Below are positions 41,099 to 51,649 of a DNA stretch of 64,000 nt, one piece after another. Source of the DNA: Sthenelais limicola (Eukaryota > Annelida > Polychaeta > Phyllodocida > Sigalionidae); NCBI GenBank assembly GCA_942159475.1, contig OW804094.1, forward strand, positions 49,100,966-49,164,965, in the 5' to 3' direction. Position 1 is the stretch's first letter; every line of letters begins with the position of its first letter. Below the pieces are notes generated by a model that saw nothing but the letters and a program-made list of their open reading frames with translations, did no database searches and was not told where the DNA came from. The translations under genes and the position numbers were made by a program.

Positions 41099-42944
41099 TG
41101 TCAATCTCCCAGTCCCAGAGATTATCCTTCTATCTCCAAGTCCAAGAGATTAAGCTCTATAATATTTCCAGATTCCTTAGAGGAATATAGTAGGAGTCTA
41201 GCCTGTAGACTATATCTCGCAGCTCGAAATTCAAGACATAAGTCGGTAGTGGTGTTGTAAATGGAAGTGAAGTCTACCAGCCTGTCTTTTGTGGGAGATT
41301 CTGCCTCGAAAGAACATTGAATATTACTGTCCTTCCCATGTTCTTGTTTGACTTTCCAATTGTCCACGACCAAAATCCTGAGCTCTAGCAGCCATTCTGG
41401 TTCGGTGTGATTCCATAAATTGGTCCAGTCTATCGATATTATCTTGGTCAAGTGTACCAAACCCTGAACCAATTGCTTTTTGCCTGTGTTGTTCTATTTC
41501 TTTCTCCAACTCAGGGTAAGCTTTCTTGCTCGGTGTGTTTGTGTTATCTGCTAGCTGCTGTGTTTGTGTTGTGTCTCTAGGGCTCAAAGAAATGCCTTGA
41601 TCAGGCAATTCAACTTGTGAGACGTATTGTTTGTTTCTTAAATGACAAACCATTCGTTCCATAAAGTATCCGTCTCGTACTTTATTCTTGCCCTTATTTT
41701 TATTCTTTTTACCTCCCATTACTGTCACTTTGTAACACTATTCTGTACGTGTCACCTGTACCAGGAATGTATCTATTGTTCTTGATACGTCCCTAGTCCA
41801 TGTGTCTCATAATGGGATACAGATTCCTGCTACCAGGTGATAAATTACCTTGCAGCCTCCTCAAAACACAATCACAAATCAGAGATCTGCCTGTTCGACA
41901 TTCCTGAACACATGAAACACCTGATTTATGACACACACAAAAGGTCCTGAAAATTTTTCTTTTCCAAGTACATAGTTATCACAAAACATAGTCAATCATT
42001 GGGCTATAATATTGTTCTTAAAACCACTTCCAACTATTATAAAGTTACTTGTTACTATTGTTTCTTTTTCTGGATAGTTCTTTTTCTATCCCTGCTGTTA
42101 ACTTGTCTCATTATTGCAATATTTCAATCCTTAGCTCCTTCAGAAATTATTTCCTCATGTATGTTATATTCTGAACTTGTTTAATATCACCATTTTTAGA
42201 ACATTAGCCTTCTTCTTTTACTGTGGCTATTACCTGTATCTGTATATTTTGATATCGACTTGACTTTTTGACATGGTAGTACTTAAATTAGACTCTGTTT
42301 ACTTGCAGTCTCATCACAGATAAAAACTCACCTTTCTATAAAATAAGAACAATGTATTTATCGTGTATGTACCATTATAACTATTCATGGTCTCCCACCT
42401 GTCTATACATCAGTAGTCCTATCTCCGTGACTGCTTAGTAACAAATCTTGCACCTACCTTCATAGTCAAAAAGTCAGTCTCCTGCCAGTTCTGTCTGCCA
42501 TATGGTCTTTTCGTGACAGCTGTTCCTTCTGTAGGCAGAAATACTGTCTTTTTAAGCTGGCACCATTGGATGTTCTATCGGTTCTCCACCATTTGTCAAT
42601 CTCCCAGTCCCAGAGATTATCCTTCTATCTCTAAGTTCAAGAGATTAAGCTCTATAATATTTCCAGATTCCTTAGAGGAATATAGTAGGAGTCTAGCCTG
42701 TAGACTATATCTCGCAGCTCAAAATTCAAGACATAAGTCGGTAGTGGTGTTGTAAATGGAAGTGAAGTCTACCAGCCAAATGCTGGGCTTTTATTGCAAC
42801 TATAGCTTCAGCTATACCAAGAATAGTACAATAGATCTAAGTGATAAATGACTCGTTACTACTCAGCCTCCTAAGTATACTGACTACTACGAAGTCTAAA
42901 CCCTCAGGGTCTACTGATTTATACGTGGACATTGCCACATCACA
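41099..42944 (-). mobile_element. LTR retrotransposon remnant inserted in LINE-3
   Basis: On the minus strand it starts TGTG (42944) and ends GACA (41099), the TG..CA form of LTR elements, flanked by a CCAC duplication (41095-41098 and 42945-42948). The 5' LTR is 42594-42944 (351 bp). The last 184 bp of it recurs as a truncated 3' LTR at 41099-41282 with only a few mismatches. AATAAA near 42790 would be the polyadenylation signal. TGGTGGAGAACCG, two bases inside the 5' LTR, fits a tRNA primer-binding site. The internal region is only 1.3 kb, so pol and the 3' U3 were deleted. Confidence 0.8.
41324..41728 (-). CDS. Gag-like ORF of the LTR remnant (uncertain)
   Basis: 134 aa. A Lys/Asn-rich start (GGKKNKNKGKNK) is followed by a polar, Gln/Asp-rich sequence with a helix-like ELEKEIEQHRQK and DNIDRLDQFMESHRTR. 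It lies about 870 bases downstream of the 5' LTR, where a gag-type protein could begin. No CCHC knuckle, protease or capsid motif is visible. The sequence composition is protein-like and the opposite frames are not. It ends where the deletion into the 3' LTR begins. Could also be an unrelated captured gene. Confidence 0.4.
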   Translation of the reverse strand: MTVMGGKKNKNKGKNKVRDGYFMERMVCHLRNKQYVSQVELPDQGISLSPRDTTQTQQLADNTNTPSKKAYPELEKEIEQHRQKAIGSGFGTLDQDNIDRLDQFMESHRTRMAARAQDFGRGQLESQTRTWEGQ

Positions 42945-43504
42945 CCACGCATTCTTTTACCACCATGTTGAGGTCATTTATATAGATAGAGAAGAGTACC
43001 GGGCCAAGTATGGTACCCTGTGGTACACCATGAGAAATTAGGCCTTCTTCTGATTTGGTTCTATTGACCATAACAAATTGTTTCCTGTCTTGCAAATAAT
43101 TTCTAAACCAGCTCAGCTCTTTATTTTGGATATCATATTCTGTAGCTTTATCAGCAGTCGACTGTAGTTCACCGTGTCGAAAGCCTTTTTAAAATCAAGG
43201 AAAACTGTGCCATTTTTGTCCCTCTTATTCAAATGATGGTATACCTCGTTTATAAAATCTACATGAGCTTGTTGTACTGATCTCTCTTTTCTGAAGCCAT
43301 ATTGTTTTGAATAAAAAAGATTATTGTCTTCAAAGTAGGCTGACGTTGTGTTTGGAGAATTTTTTCTATTATTTTCCCTACCAGGTTTCTACATGAAACT
43401 GGTCTATAATTTGTTGATTCTGATTTGGGTCCCCCTTTGTATAGGGGGGTTACATTTGATTTTTTAAAAATTTCTGGAATATCACCCTGATTTAAAGAGA
43501 GGTT
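42945..43504 (-). pseudogene. LINE-3 RT fragment with motifs A and B
   Basis: The minus strand encodes NVTPLYKGGPKSES then TNYRPVSCRNLVGKII, motif A FLDFKKAFDTVNY (near 43170-43210) and motif B SHGVPQGTILGP with SIYINDL (near 42975-43035). At least two frameshifts lie between the fingers and motif A and between motifs A and B. It is cut at both ends by insertions. Confidence 0.8.
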
Positions 43505-43539
43505 CCCAGCTAGGAAGTGAGCTCATGTAGATCTCACTA

Positions 43540-43960
43540 TGAGCTCAGAAACTTCTCATGTATGTGATATCAGAACTGTGAGGTCTGGGTGAGGCTTTTG
43601 TGATCTTGCATATGTGATCTCACATGAATGGTTTCAGTGTGATCTCAGTGTGAGTTCACAAGTTCTAGCTCACATTTAGCTAACAGCTGTGATATCTCAG
43701 TGAGCTCAGAAACTTCTCATAGATGTGAGATCAGAACTATGAGGTCTGGGTGAGATGTTTGTGATCTTGCATATGTGATCTCACATGAATGGTTTCAGTG
43801 TGATCTCAGTGTGAGTTCACAAGTTCTAGCTCACATTTAGCTAACAACTGTGATATCTCAGTGAGCACAGAAACTTCTCATAGATGTGAGATCAGAACTA
43901 TGAGGTCTGGGTGAGATGTTTGTGATCTTGCATATGTGATCTCACATAAATGATTGGTTT
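43540..43960. repeat. Left subterminal tandem repeats of the TIR element
   Basis: Units contain CAGAAACTTCTCAT, GAGGTCTGGGTGAG, TGTGATCTTGCATATG and GTGATCTCACATgAATGGTT. Units start at about 43546, 43708 and 43868, and the third is cut short. Confidence 0.85.
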
Positions 43961-45544
43961 TTGGCAACATTGGTAGAGTGCCATTTTTGGAGATATTCGA
44001 CCCACTAGTTGTCGGCTTTCCTGTGCCGATGGAAAAGAAATAATCCCCCACAATTGTTGGCCCATGTCTCTAGTTTCCGTAGATACCAAGGACAAGTCAA
44101 TCGGGCCAGAAATAAAAGCGTAGCAGTGTTTTTGTCAGGCCATGTCTGGTCGAAATATAAAATCTTCCATTATCGCCATGCCGAACGTCCCGCCGATCAG
44201 ACATGGCCGATCGTTTCGCCACATCGTGGACGTTGTAGACATTGTTGAGAGTTGTCATTTGAGAGACTGAAAGAAGACATTACGGACTGTAGATGCTGCA
44301 AATTTCGAAACGTTCGGCGGAGATTCAGGGTGTTTTTAGAGCGCCCGGATTCGGAAAAAAAATAAATTCGGAACCCCCCAAAAACGATAGGATGCTGTAA
44401 GTGGTTTTGACTTTTCCCGAATTTCTGACGGGGTGTCATCGGCCGATCCATGCACAAAAAATATACAGACTTGACCGTCAATGTCTCTAGATCACGCAGG
44501 TCTTTGGTTTGAATCGATACGAGCAAGTGGGAGGCTATGAGAGACCAAAACTCGATGCAACCTCCAACCGGGCCAAGAGCAACATGTTTGGGCGATTTTT
44601 GTACAACATAACAAAAACGGAACAGTCGATTCGGGCCACTTTTAGGGCAGCTAGGGCTTAGATTTTCAAGTATGGCATGCAGCGGGGCCTGTTCCACCCT
44701 GGTGCCAAAGAAATTTCGATTCCAAGCATTCCTTCATATTCAAAACAAAGGATTCGTTTGAGATTGTAAAGTGGGTAGGAAGGGTCAGACTTTTTAGGTA
44801 CATGTCTATGGCAGAACAAGTGAAAAATTCGACTTTTTTCTGGTGGCCCATAGAAATTTTGTGAGATATTGACCTAGTCCAGTTTTTTCCCCTCTTTTCA
44901 AATCTGGCCTCCAATTTTTTCTATTGGCATTATTGGCGACGTTATTGGCAATTTGACTGTTTTCACCAGGTGGCAGCACCATAGACCTTGGCTTTCACTA
45001 GGTGCCCTCACAGGTTACTACATGCCATTTACAATTTATATTAGAACAAAAGTCTCACTAGTAATACTTATATGAGGCATTTATACCTTATAGATATTAC
45101 ACTTTATAAACTTGGGAATATTGAAAGCAATGAAATCAATACTTTATTTGTATAACTTACCTGCTTGATGGTGAAAAATGTTGTGAAGAAAGCACCCTTA
45201 TAATTCTAATATTATTACTATGAGTACTACTAAAGTACCCAGATTGTCAAACACCAAGTTGCAATGGATACCTATGTCAGCCACAGGAGAGGATTGTATT
45301 AAGGGTAAGTTTAAGTGATGGAAATGGATGAGAAACTCTGAAAAAGTCAAGCAAACGGACTGCATATAATATGCAGTCTCTCCTTGAATGCTCTTGGGCG
45401 AAATGCTTCTGTGGAGAAACTTTCTACCTTAGCACTGAGCACAACAAAAACAAGTCTAGCCTTGTCATCTTATTGATTAATAAGAGTGAGATTGTGTAAG
45501 AGTATACTGTTAGTTCACAATATGAGGCCATTGTGACATTAGAT

Positions 45545-45790
45545 ATTGACCTCACCATGAGATCATAGTATGAGTGTACTGTGAGGTCACATTGAGAGAT
45601 CATATTGATGCCACTGTGAAGTTACACTTTGACCTCACCCGTGAGGTCATACTATGACCTCACAGTGAGATCATAGTATGAGTATACTGTGAGGTCACAT
45701 TGAGAGATCATTTTGATGCCACTGTGAAGTTACACTTTGACCTCACCCGTGAGGTCATAGTATGAGCTCACTGTGATAAATATTGTGAGC
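45545..45790. repeat. Right subterminal tandem repeats of the TIR element
   Basis: GAGATCATAGTATGAGTGTA (about 45559) and GAGATCATAGTATGAGTATA (about 45666) start two copies sharing TGTGAGGTCACATTGAGAGA, GATGCCACTGTGAAGTTACA and CTTTGACCTCACCCGTGAGG. Confidence 0.85.
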
Positions 45791-45829
45791 TCTCAGTGAG
45801 CTCACTGTGATCACACATTCTTAGCTGGG

Positions 45830-47310
45830 TTAACAATATGACACATTTGTGGTGCTAGGGCTTTAAGACATGATTTTAGAATAGCTGTTGGCATATTTTC
45901 AAAACCAGAGCTTTTGTTATTCTTGAAACCTGATATAACTTTCTTAATATTCTTCGGAGTTACCTCTGAGAATATGAAGTTAACATTTTTAAGTCAATCA
46001 TTGATTTGTGAGAAAATTTGCTTATCTGTCATGTTATTCTCACTTAGATCATCAGTGCTTGGATTTATGATTTTGCCTGCCAGGGCCAGACCAACATTTA
46101 GAAAAAAAGAGTTAAACTCAGTGGCTACTTGAGCTGGTTGGATGTTCTGGCCTTCTTTGACCAAATTTATCGCTTTTGTTGTAGTTGTTTTTTCTGGGCT
46201 CATTATAGGTTTTATTATATCCCAGAACTTTTGGGGATTTGGTTTATATGATTGTAATTGTTCTCGTATAAATTTTGCTTTAGCCATTTTACATTTGTAG
46301 TTGACTTCATTTCTAATAATTTTTGCTTGGGCCAGAACATCCTTATTGTCTCCTCTTCTAGCCTTATTAAACAGTTTATCTCTCTCATTCATCATAGCAA
46401 TCAAATCTTCATCGGCCCATTTTGGTTTCTGTTTCACTGATCTAAATTCTTTAATTGGGCACATACGGTTTAGGTAAAATTCAATTCTTTCATATAAAAT
46501 CTTCCAGCACTCATACACATTATTCTGAGCAAAGAAAGTGTCCCAGTCAGAATCTACCAAAATTTCGTTTAGTATTTTCTGATCTAGGCATGACTTATTT
46601 CTGGCCTAAAAAGTTTTGTGGTTGTTTTGGTTTCTGATTTTCTTTCTGATGGCAAAAACTGGGAAATGATCGGAGATATTAATTTCTATTATCCCACTTG
46701 TTCCAATTATGCTAGAATTTGAGTAAATATGGTCTATTATTGTGCTTGATTTGAGTGTGGATCTGGTTGGTTCTTTTATATGTTGGGTTAGTTGAAATTT
46801 ACCCAACATTTCTCTGTAGTTTGAGGATAGTGAGGACTTGGCTGTATTTATGGTCTTCATATCGATGTTAAAGTCACCTAGAATTATTAGCTCCTTTCCG
46901 TTTGGTAATTTATTCAATGTGTTGTCTATATATTCAATAAAATTTTGCAAAACTCCACTAGGTGGGCGGTATATATTTATTAGTATTATTTCTTTTGAAA
47001 ATTTATTTGCAATCTGTATTATCTGAAGCTCAATATCTTCATTTGAGGTATTCAAATGTTGATACTTATCTGGATGTGAATTTTGATTGTCATGAGCATA
47101 AATACATAGTCCACCGCCTCTCTTTTTCTTTTTTCTATCCAGTCGAAAGAGGTTATAATTTGTCAATTCAATTTGAGTGTCATGGATTTTGTCATTTAAC
47201 CAAGTTTCTGAGAGACACAGAAAATCAACCGATTCATTCAATAGCATAATTTGGATCTGATCAAAGTTTGATTGTAAGCTCCTTACATTCCAAGCTACAA
47301 AATTTGTACC
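45830..47310 (-). pseudogene. LINE-3 endonuclease and linker region (stops in frame)
   Basis: The endonuclease starts near 47310 (FVAWNVRSL) and has LSETWLN, NIYRPPSG, LGDFNID, TIIDHIYS and ISDHFPV. A TAG at 46606-46608 interrupts the frame where relatives have a Glu codon. The frame then continues through IEFYLNRMCPIKEF to a TGA at 45994-45996 and remains readable (NIKKVISGFKNNKSSGFENMP) until the TIR element at 45829. There is no frameshift in this piece, only two substitutions to stops, so it is a fairly young pseudogene. Confidence 0.85.
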
Positions 47311-47319
47311 CTTTCATGA

Positions 47320-47655
47320 AATTAAGAACTTCGGTCTCCGCAAAGCACATCAACAAATCCATAGGCATAGACAGACTTAGGGGTGCGTGAACTATCACTG
47401 AGACTTGTTTCACCAAGTTGGCTTTTTCTGATGATTAAAGTGGGGTCTCCACTGGCTGTGGTAAGCTCTGCAGTAAGCCTTGCGATGGTGTTGTGCTGCT
47501 TTTGTAGTTGGAGAAGAGTGATGAGGTCCTCCCTACATGGTTCAATGGCCTCCTCGCCACTCCTCTCCACTTAGAGAATCTTCACAACAACATGGCAAGG
47601 CTTAACACATAGCTTACCGCAGAGCTTACTGCAGCCAGTGGAGACCCCCCTTTAC
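47320..47655. repeat. Inverted-repeat element upstream of LINE-3
   Basis: GGGGTCTCCACTGGCTG and TAAGCTCTGCAGTAAGC (47441-47485) are inverted as GCTTACTGCAGCCAGTGG with AGACCCC at 47626-47650. The 82-codon minus-strand frame between (47322-47570) has a coiled-coil-like LLQLQKQHNTIARLTAEL but no family; it could be a relic of ORF1, but the inverted repeat makes this doubtful. Confidence 0.55.
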
Positions 47656-47837
47656 CCATGATATGTGATCAAATTGTATGCACATATATAGAATGGACCT
47701 CACTGTTCTAGTTGAAAATTTATTGAACTTCGATTCGATTACGGGTGGCTTGTTCCATTTTCTTTATTTAACTAACTAGTGAATGTAAAGCTTGTAGAAT
47801 CATGAAGTATGTTAAAGCCATGAACACGGACATCATA

Positions 47838-48779
47838 TCAAAGACGGATACTTGTAAAACGAGTGGTTTCATGTAGAGTGTTATCTATGAAGCAATGCAC
47901 TCGGGAACCTCTCAACAAATCCTTCCAACGTTTGACACCTACCAACACCGGGTAGAGCTCTTGAACATTAATGTTGTCCACACGAACATTCTCAGTAGGG
48001 GCGTCAATTAGATGAACACAATCCGTATCAGTCCAAGGCACTACACATGCTTCCCAGGCGCCTGCAAGCCAATCGGCGCCGAGAAATGCGCCGAAACCCT
48101 TACTTGAAGCGTCAGACACTAGGGGAAGATGAAATTCAGGTTTCTTTAATAGCCTCACACCGTTGAACACCTTGCAGAAGCCATGCCACCACATGATATC
48201 CTGGCGGAAGGCGTCTGATATGGGGGACCTTGTCAGGCGTTTGCACAGAAGAATCTTGTACAAGTCAAATAGACGCCTACAGAATGTGCGCTCTCCCTTG
48301 AGAACTGACGCACAGTGGGCCAGATACCCACACAAACACTCCAAGTCTTTTTTACAAGTCTTTTTTAGAGATGAATTTGGCGTCTACAACAGTCGATAGA
48401 AGACGACGAAGCTTGGTTAACTTTCCTTCGGCAGACTCAGGGTCATCCCAACCGAGTCAATGCTGAAGCCCAAATATGTGCACAGAGTACTGGGCGTAGT
48501 AACTTTCTTCCACGCCACGTGAAAGCCTAGATAACGCAGGAGGACAATGAGAGTGTCTCTGGACTGGGTACAGGAGGGCAAATCGGGAGAGCATAGGAAA
48601 AAATCATCTAGGTAATTAACCACACGTATATTACACAAATTGAACATGGTAAATGCAATGAGGTTATACGTGTGGCGTGGGCGGAGAAGCGGTTGAGAGT
48701 GGAAGGTAAGGTGGGCGTGGAAGCATTGGGACTGTGACGTCATAGGTAAACACAGAGGCGACGTCATAAGGGGGACCAA
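47838..48779 (-). pseudogene. DIRS/Ngaro-like reverse transcriptase-RNase H fragment
   Basis: The minus strand encodes an RT palm/thumb with VVNYLDDFFL (YLDD near 48600-48611), LLRYLGFHVAWKK and LCTYLGFSIDSVGMTLSLP. It then encodes an RNase H-type domain (PLVSDASSKGFGAFLGADW, ELYPVLVGVKRW, CFIDNT). A YLDD RT immediately followed by this RNase H is typical of tyrosine-recombinase retroelements (DIRS, Ngaro). The frame is broken twice: one lost base near 48430, and a 13-bp tandem duplication (AAGTCTTTTTTAC) at 48347-48373. The N terminus and everything after the RNase H are missing; no recombinase is seen. Confidence 0.7.
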
Positions 48780-48902
48780 GGGGGGCGTGGTTACCTAGGC
48801 GGCGTAGTTAGGGGCGTGTCTTCTCCAATATAATCAGTGATGTTTTCACCTGCACATTTTCAACTGTAACCATAACTTGTTAATTGATCTTATTAAAATC
48901 GC
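48780..48902. other. GC-richer stretch upstream of the DIRS-like fragment
   Basis: GGGGGGCGTGG and GGCGGCGTAG runs; probably part of the same degraded element. Confidence 0.3.
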
Positions 48903-49500
48903 TACATTTTTGTTTTAAAGAAATTTTATTGAGCTGATTTCAATGTTACTACATAGATAATCTCACAGACTCAAGGGAAAACATTTTAAATAATCACCAA
49001 TATAACTTAAACAATTCTATATATTATTACAATTTTTAGAGATTTAAACTTTTATCAATTAATATTACATTCAACACAGACCAGGTGGTATTTATGCCAT
49101 AGTAGCGTGGCCGACTCAACAAATTATGTACAAAATTACCATATTTTTATATTTTCGTTATGGGCAACCTCTCATCAGTGCAAGAAAAATTGAGATAGAC
49201 ATCAAGTTGTACGATTGAATAAAAGCAACATTGTTTCATAGAATTCTGACCGTCATTCAACAATATTACATGTGCCTTAATTTCCCCTAGACATTTTCAC
49301 CACGAACAGGCCATTCCTTCACATCCATTGGTTATTATTTTTTAGATGCAACTTAAGAGTGGACAATTTTCCATTTCTTAGATGGTGATTTAGCTTATTC
49401 CATAGCTGAGGGCCTTGGTAGCATGGGCTTTTTTTGTATTTTTCATTGGTTGGTTTTTCAATTTTAAATACATGACCAGCATAAAATCAATGTTGCCAAA
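48903..49500 (-). pseudogene. 3' end of another LINE (RT C terminus and 3' UTR)
   Basis: On the minus strand, KYKKSPCYQGPQLWNKLNHH is a typical CR1/L2 C-terminal GPQLWNKL block; the frame ends at 49319. The 3' UTR runs to an AATAAAATTTC end at about 48903. It is a different family from LINE-1, -2 and -3. Upstream of 49500 no homology is visible. Confidence 0.65.
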
Positions 49501-50219
49501 TCAGTGAAACTACTGAATCAGTGAAACTACTGAATGTCATATTTGCATCACAAATGACATCAAGTACAAATATAAGTATATTTGGTAAATTTTTGTTTTC
49601 GTATTAGCTGAGAGTGTAGTAGTAATGTTTTACAATTACCAATCCCCTATTACTTATATTGTGTGTCATAGGCTGTTATGACAGATCTCAGCTGCTCCTT
49701 TTCAACTATTACCATTAGGATTGGCTCCTTTTTAGCCTCTTTTCTAATGGTAATGGTAGACTTGCACACCTTGTTTATTTTTATGATTTAAAATATATCA
49801 ATATATACAAATATAGCAATTTATTCACACACAGCCACTATTTCTTGGGCATTAGCTACAAAACAATTGTTAAACTAATTATTCTTTAACAGAAATGAAA
49901 TGTATCATATTTATAATAACCAACTTCATTTTGGTCTGATTTCTGGTCTATGGGTATAGCCTAAGGGACTAAGTGCTAGTCTACTAGCTAATAGTCAAAC
50001 ACCACATAGTAGTATGAGGGAGTCACTCAGGCATATTTGAGATATATCTTTGTCTCAGAAAGAACATATCCCAAATCCAAGATAGTATCCCTTCGGATAT
50101 TAAGATATCCATAAGTCATGTTGATTATGAGTTGGAATATCTTAGAAAAGGAAAGTGATATTCGAAAAAAAAAGCATTGGATAATTATGTTGGATATTTA
50201 CCATTACACATTGATAACC
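49501..50219. other. Unassigned stretch
   Basis: Direct TCAGTGAAACTACTGAA repeats at 49500 and 49517. No coding signal. Confidence 0.3.
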
Positions 50220-50486
50220 TTACCGATTTGGGACAAACAGGACTTCTAATACGTATTTATATATTTTAAGTCTGATATGTTTATTTTTCACAAAGGTTTG
50301 CAATATTTTTGGGTGCACAATTACTAGTAAAGTAGCTAAATATACCCAATAAGATGACCTAAGAAATGCATGGATTTATAACACAATTTGGTGTGTGTAT
50401 TCATGCTATGAAAGCGCCTCAAAGAAACCTTGTGTAAAAAAACGCTTTGAAAAATAGAGATTTTGCGACATGTGACTCATTTTCCA
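50220..50486 (+). mobile_element. MITE-A copy 13 (left end missing)
   Basis: GACTTCTAATACG, TGCAATATTTTTGGGTGCAC, AGTAAAGTAGCTAAATATAC and TTTTGCGACATGTGACTC. The final CACATCACA is lost. Confidence 0.8.
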
Positions 50487-51069
50487 CATAAATGTCCAAG
50501 CCTTTCGTCATGAATGGCATCGAATTAGTCTTGACTGATTAGGGTAAACGACCAATGGCTCTTACAAGGAGGATATCCTCGAAGTTGGGAAATCATTGAA
50601 ATTTTGGCATGTTTTTTTCTTATCGGAATTTGACCATAGAAAACGGCGTTACGATCGATAGAACTAACAGTTCAATGGTCACTACTAGCAGAGTGCGATA
50701 CCACACCAAGTAAAAACTCTCACTGTAGGTGGTATAGGAAATGAAGAGTAGGTCTGGGGGGAGCGATATTAGATGTAAATGAGAGGTAAACACAAGCTGC
50801 GGTCTCCTCGGTTACGTTTATAGCCATCACCTGACTAGAGGGGAAATTGACCGCGTCTTTCACCTATACTCTATGTCTAATATAGTCTGACGGAGGAAGT
50901 TCGATCCTGTTCTTATCAAAACAGTTTTTCCCTACGCTTTTTACCGTTCTTATTCATTGCAATGAAGTTTGGAAGATTTATCATTATTGAAAATCAATTT
51001 GGAAACCTTAACCGGCTGATGGATGTATTTAAGAATCATGACCTAAAAGATGACGACATATAATCATAT
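50487..51069. other. Unassigned stretch
   Basis: Nothing recognised. Confidence 0.3.
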
Positions 51070-51649
51070 GCCATATGTTTCAAGAAAATGAGTAACAAGT
51101 CGCAAAAGAAATGGATTTTGAGATACCATCATATTTGAAAAGATGAGATCAAGCCGATTCCAATGATAGTAAAGAGCTATCTAAGAAGCGTTTCTATATT
51201 TTTATGTCTGATAATTATATGTATGCAATATTTTTAGTTAGGTGGGCAATTACTAGTTAAGTAATTAAATGTACTCCATAGGATGACCTTCGAAACACAA
51301 GGATATATTTAATACAGTCTTGAAATTTGGTAAATGTATTGGTGCTATAAACAGCTTTAAGCACATAAAAAAGAAACACATACCAACAAATAAATCTTGT
51401 GAATAAAACACTTTGAAACTAAATATAATCTATGAGATGATCTCAGAAATGCATGGATATATTTAATACATTGTCTTGAAATTTAGTTCATGTATTAATA
51501 CTACGAGCAGCGTTAAGCACTCTGAAGCAAAATGAAAACATTCTAACTAAGTCATCTTGTGAATAAAACACTTATAGATTATATTATATATACTTATACT
51601 TAAATATCCATTTTGCGACTTGTGACTCATTCTTCTGGAACACATCACA
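51070..51649 (+). mobile_element. MITE-A copy 14 with internal duplication
   Basis: Left end ATATGTTTCAAG with GAGTAACAAGTCGCA; right end TTTTGCGACTTGTGACTC then GGAACACATCACA. The internal block from CTATAGGATGACCT to AATAAAACACTT is present twice (about 51280-51415 and 51430-51575), making this copy 580 bp. Confidence 0.85.

Larger units (their letters stand above)
43505..45829. mobile_element. 2.3-kb TIR element inserted in LINE-3
   Basis: It begins CCCAGCTAGGAA and ends TTCTTAGCTGGG, an inverted repeat of about 12 bases. The right flank is TTAA directly after GGG, as in piggyBac-type insertions, but the left flank retains only TT, so the class is unsure. Subterminal repeats occupy both sides: three units of about 160 bp at 43540-43960 and two of about 96 bp at 45545-45765, all rich in TGAG-TCA and GTGATCTCA motifs. 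The middle (43960-45490) has no recognisable transposase; a 166-codon minus-strand frame (44197-44697) shows no motif. Probably non-autonomous. Confidence 0.75.
38083..47310 (-). mobile_element. LINE-3: dead CR1/L2-type LINE broken by three nested insertions
   Basis: The minus-strand element is in four pieces: 47310-45830 (endonuclease and linker), 43504-42945 (RT motifs A and B), about 41098-41054 (motif C) and about 39490-38083 (RT thumb, C terminus, 3' UTR and tail). The pieces join in order at the insertion points; at the LTR-element insertion the reading frame is restored exactly if the inserted block and one 4-base duplicate are removed. The tail is ATTCAATTCAATTCAAT on the plus strand at 38083. 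Its endonuclease-linker is very similar to LINE-2. Confidence 0.85.

Noticed and set aside
44197..44697. 166-codon minus-strand frame as transposase of the TIR element
   Set aside because: No DDE/DDD catalytic spacing or zinc-binding pattern; short and with mixed composition.
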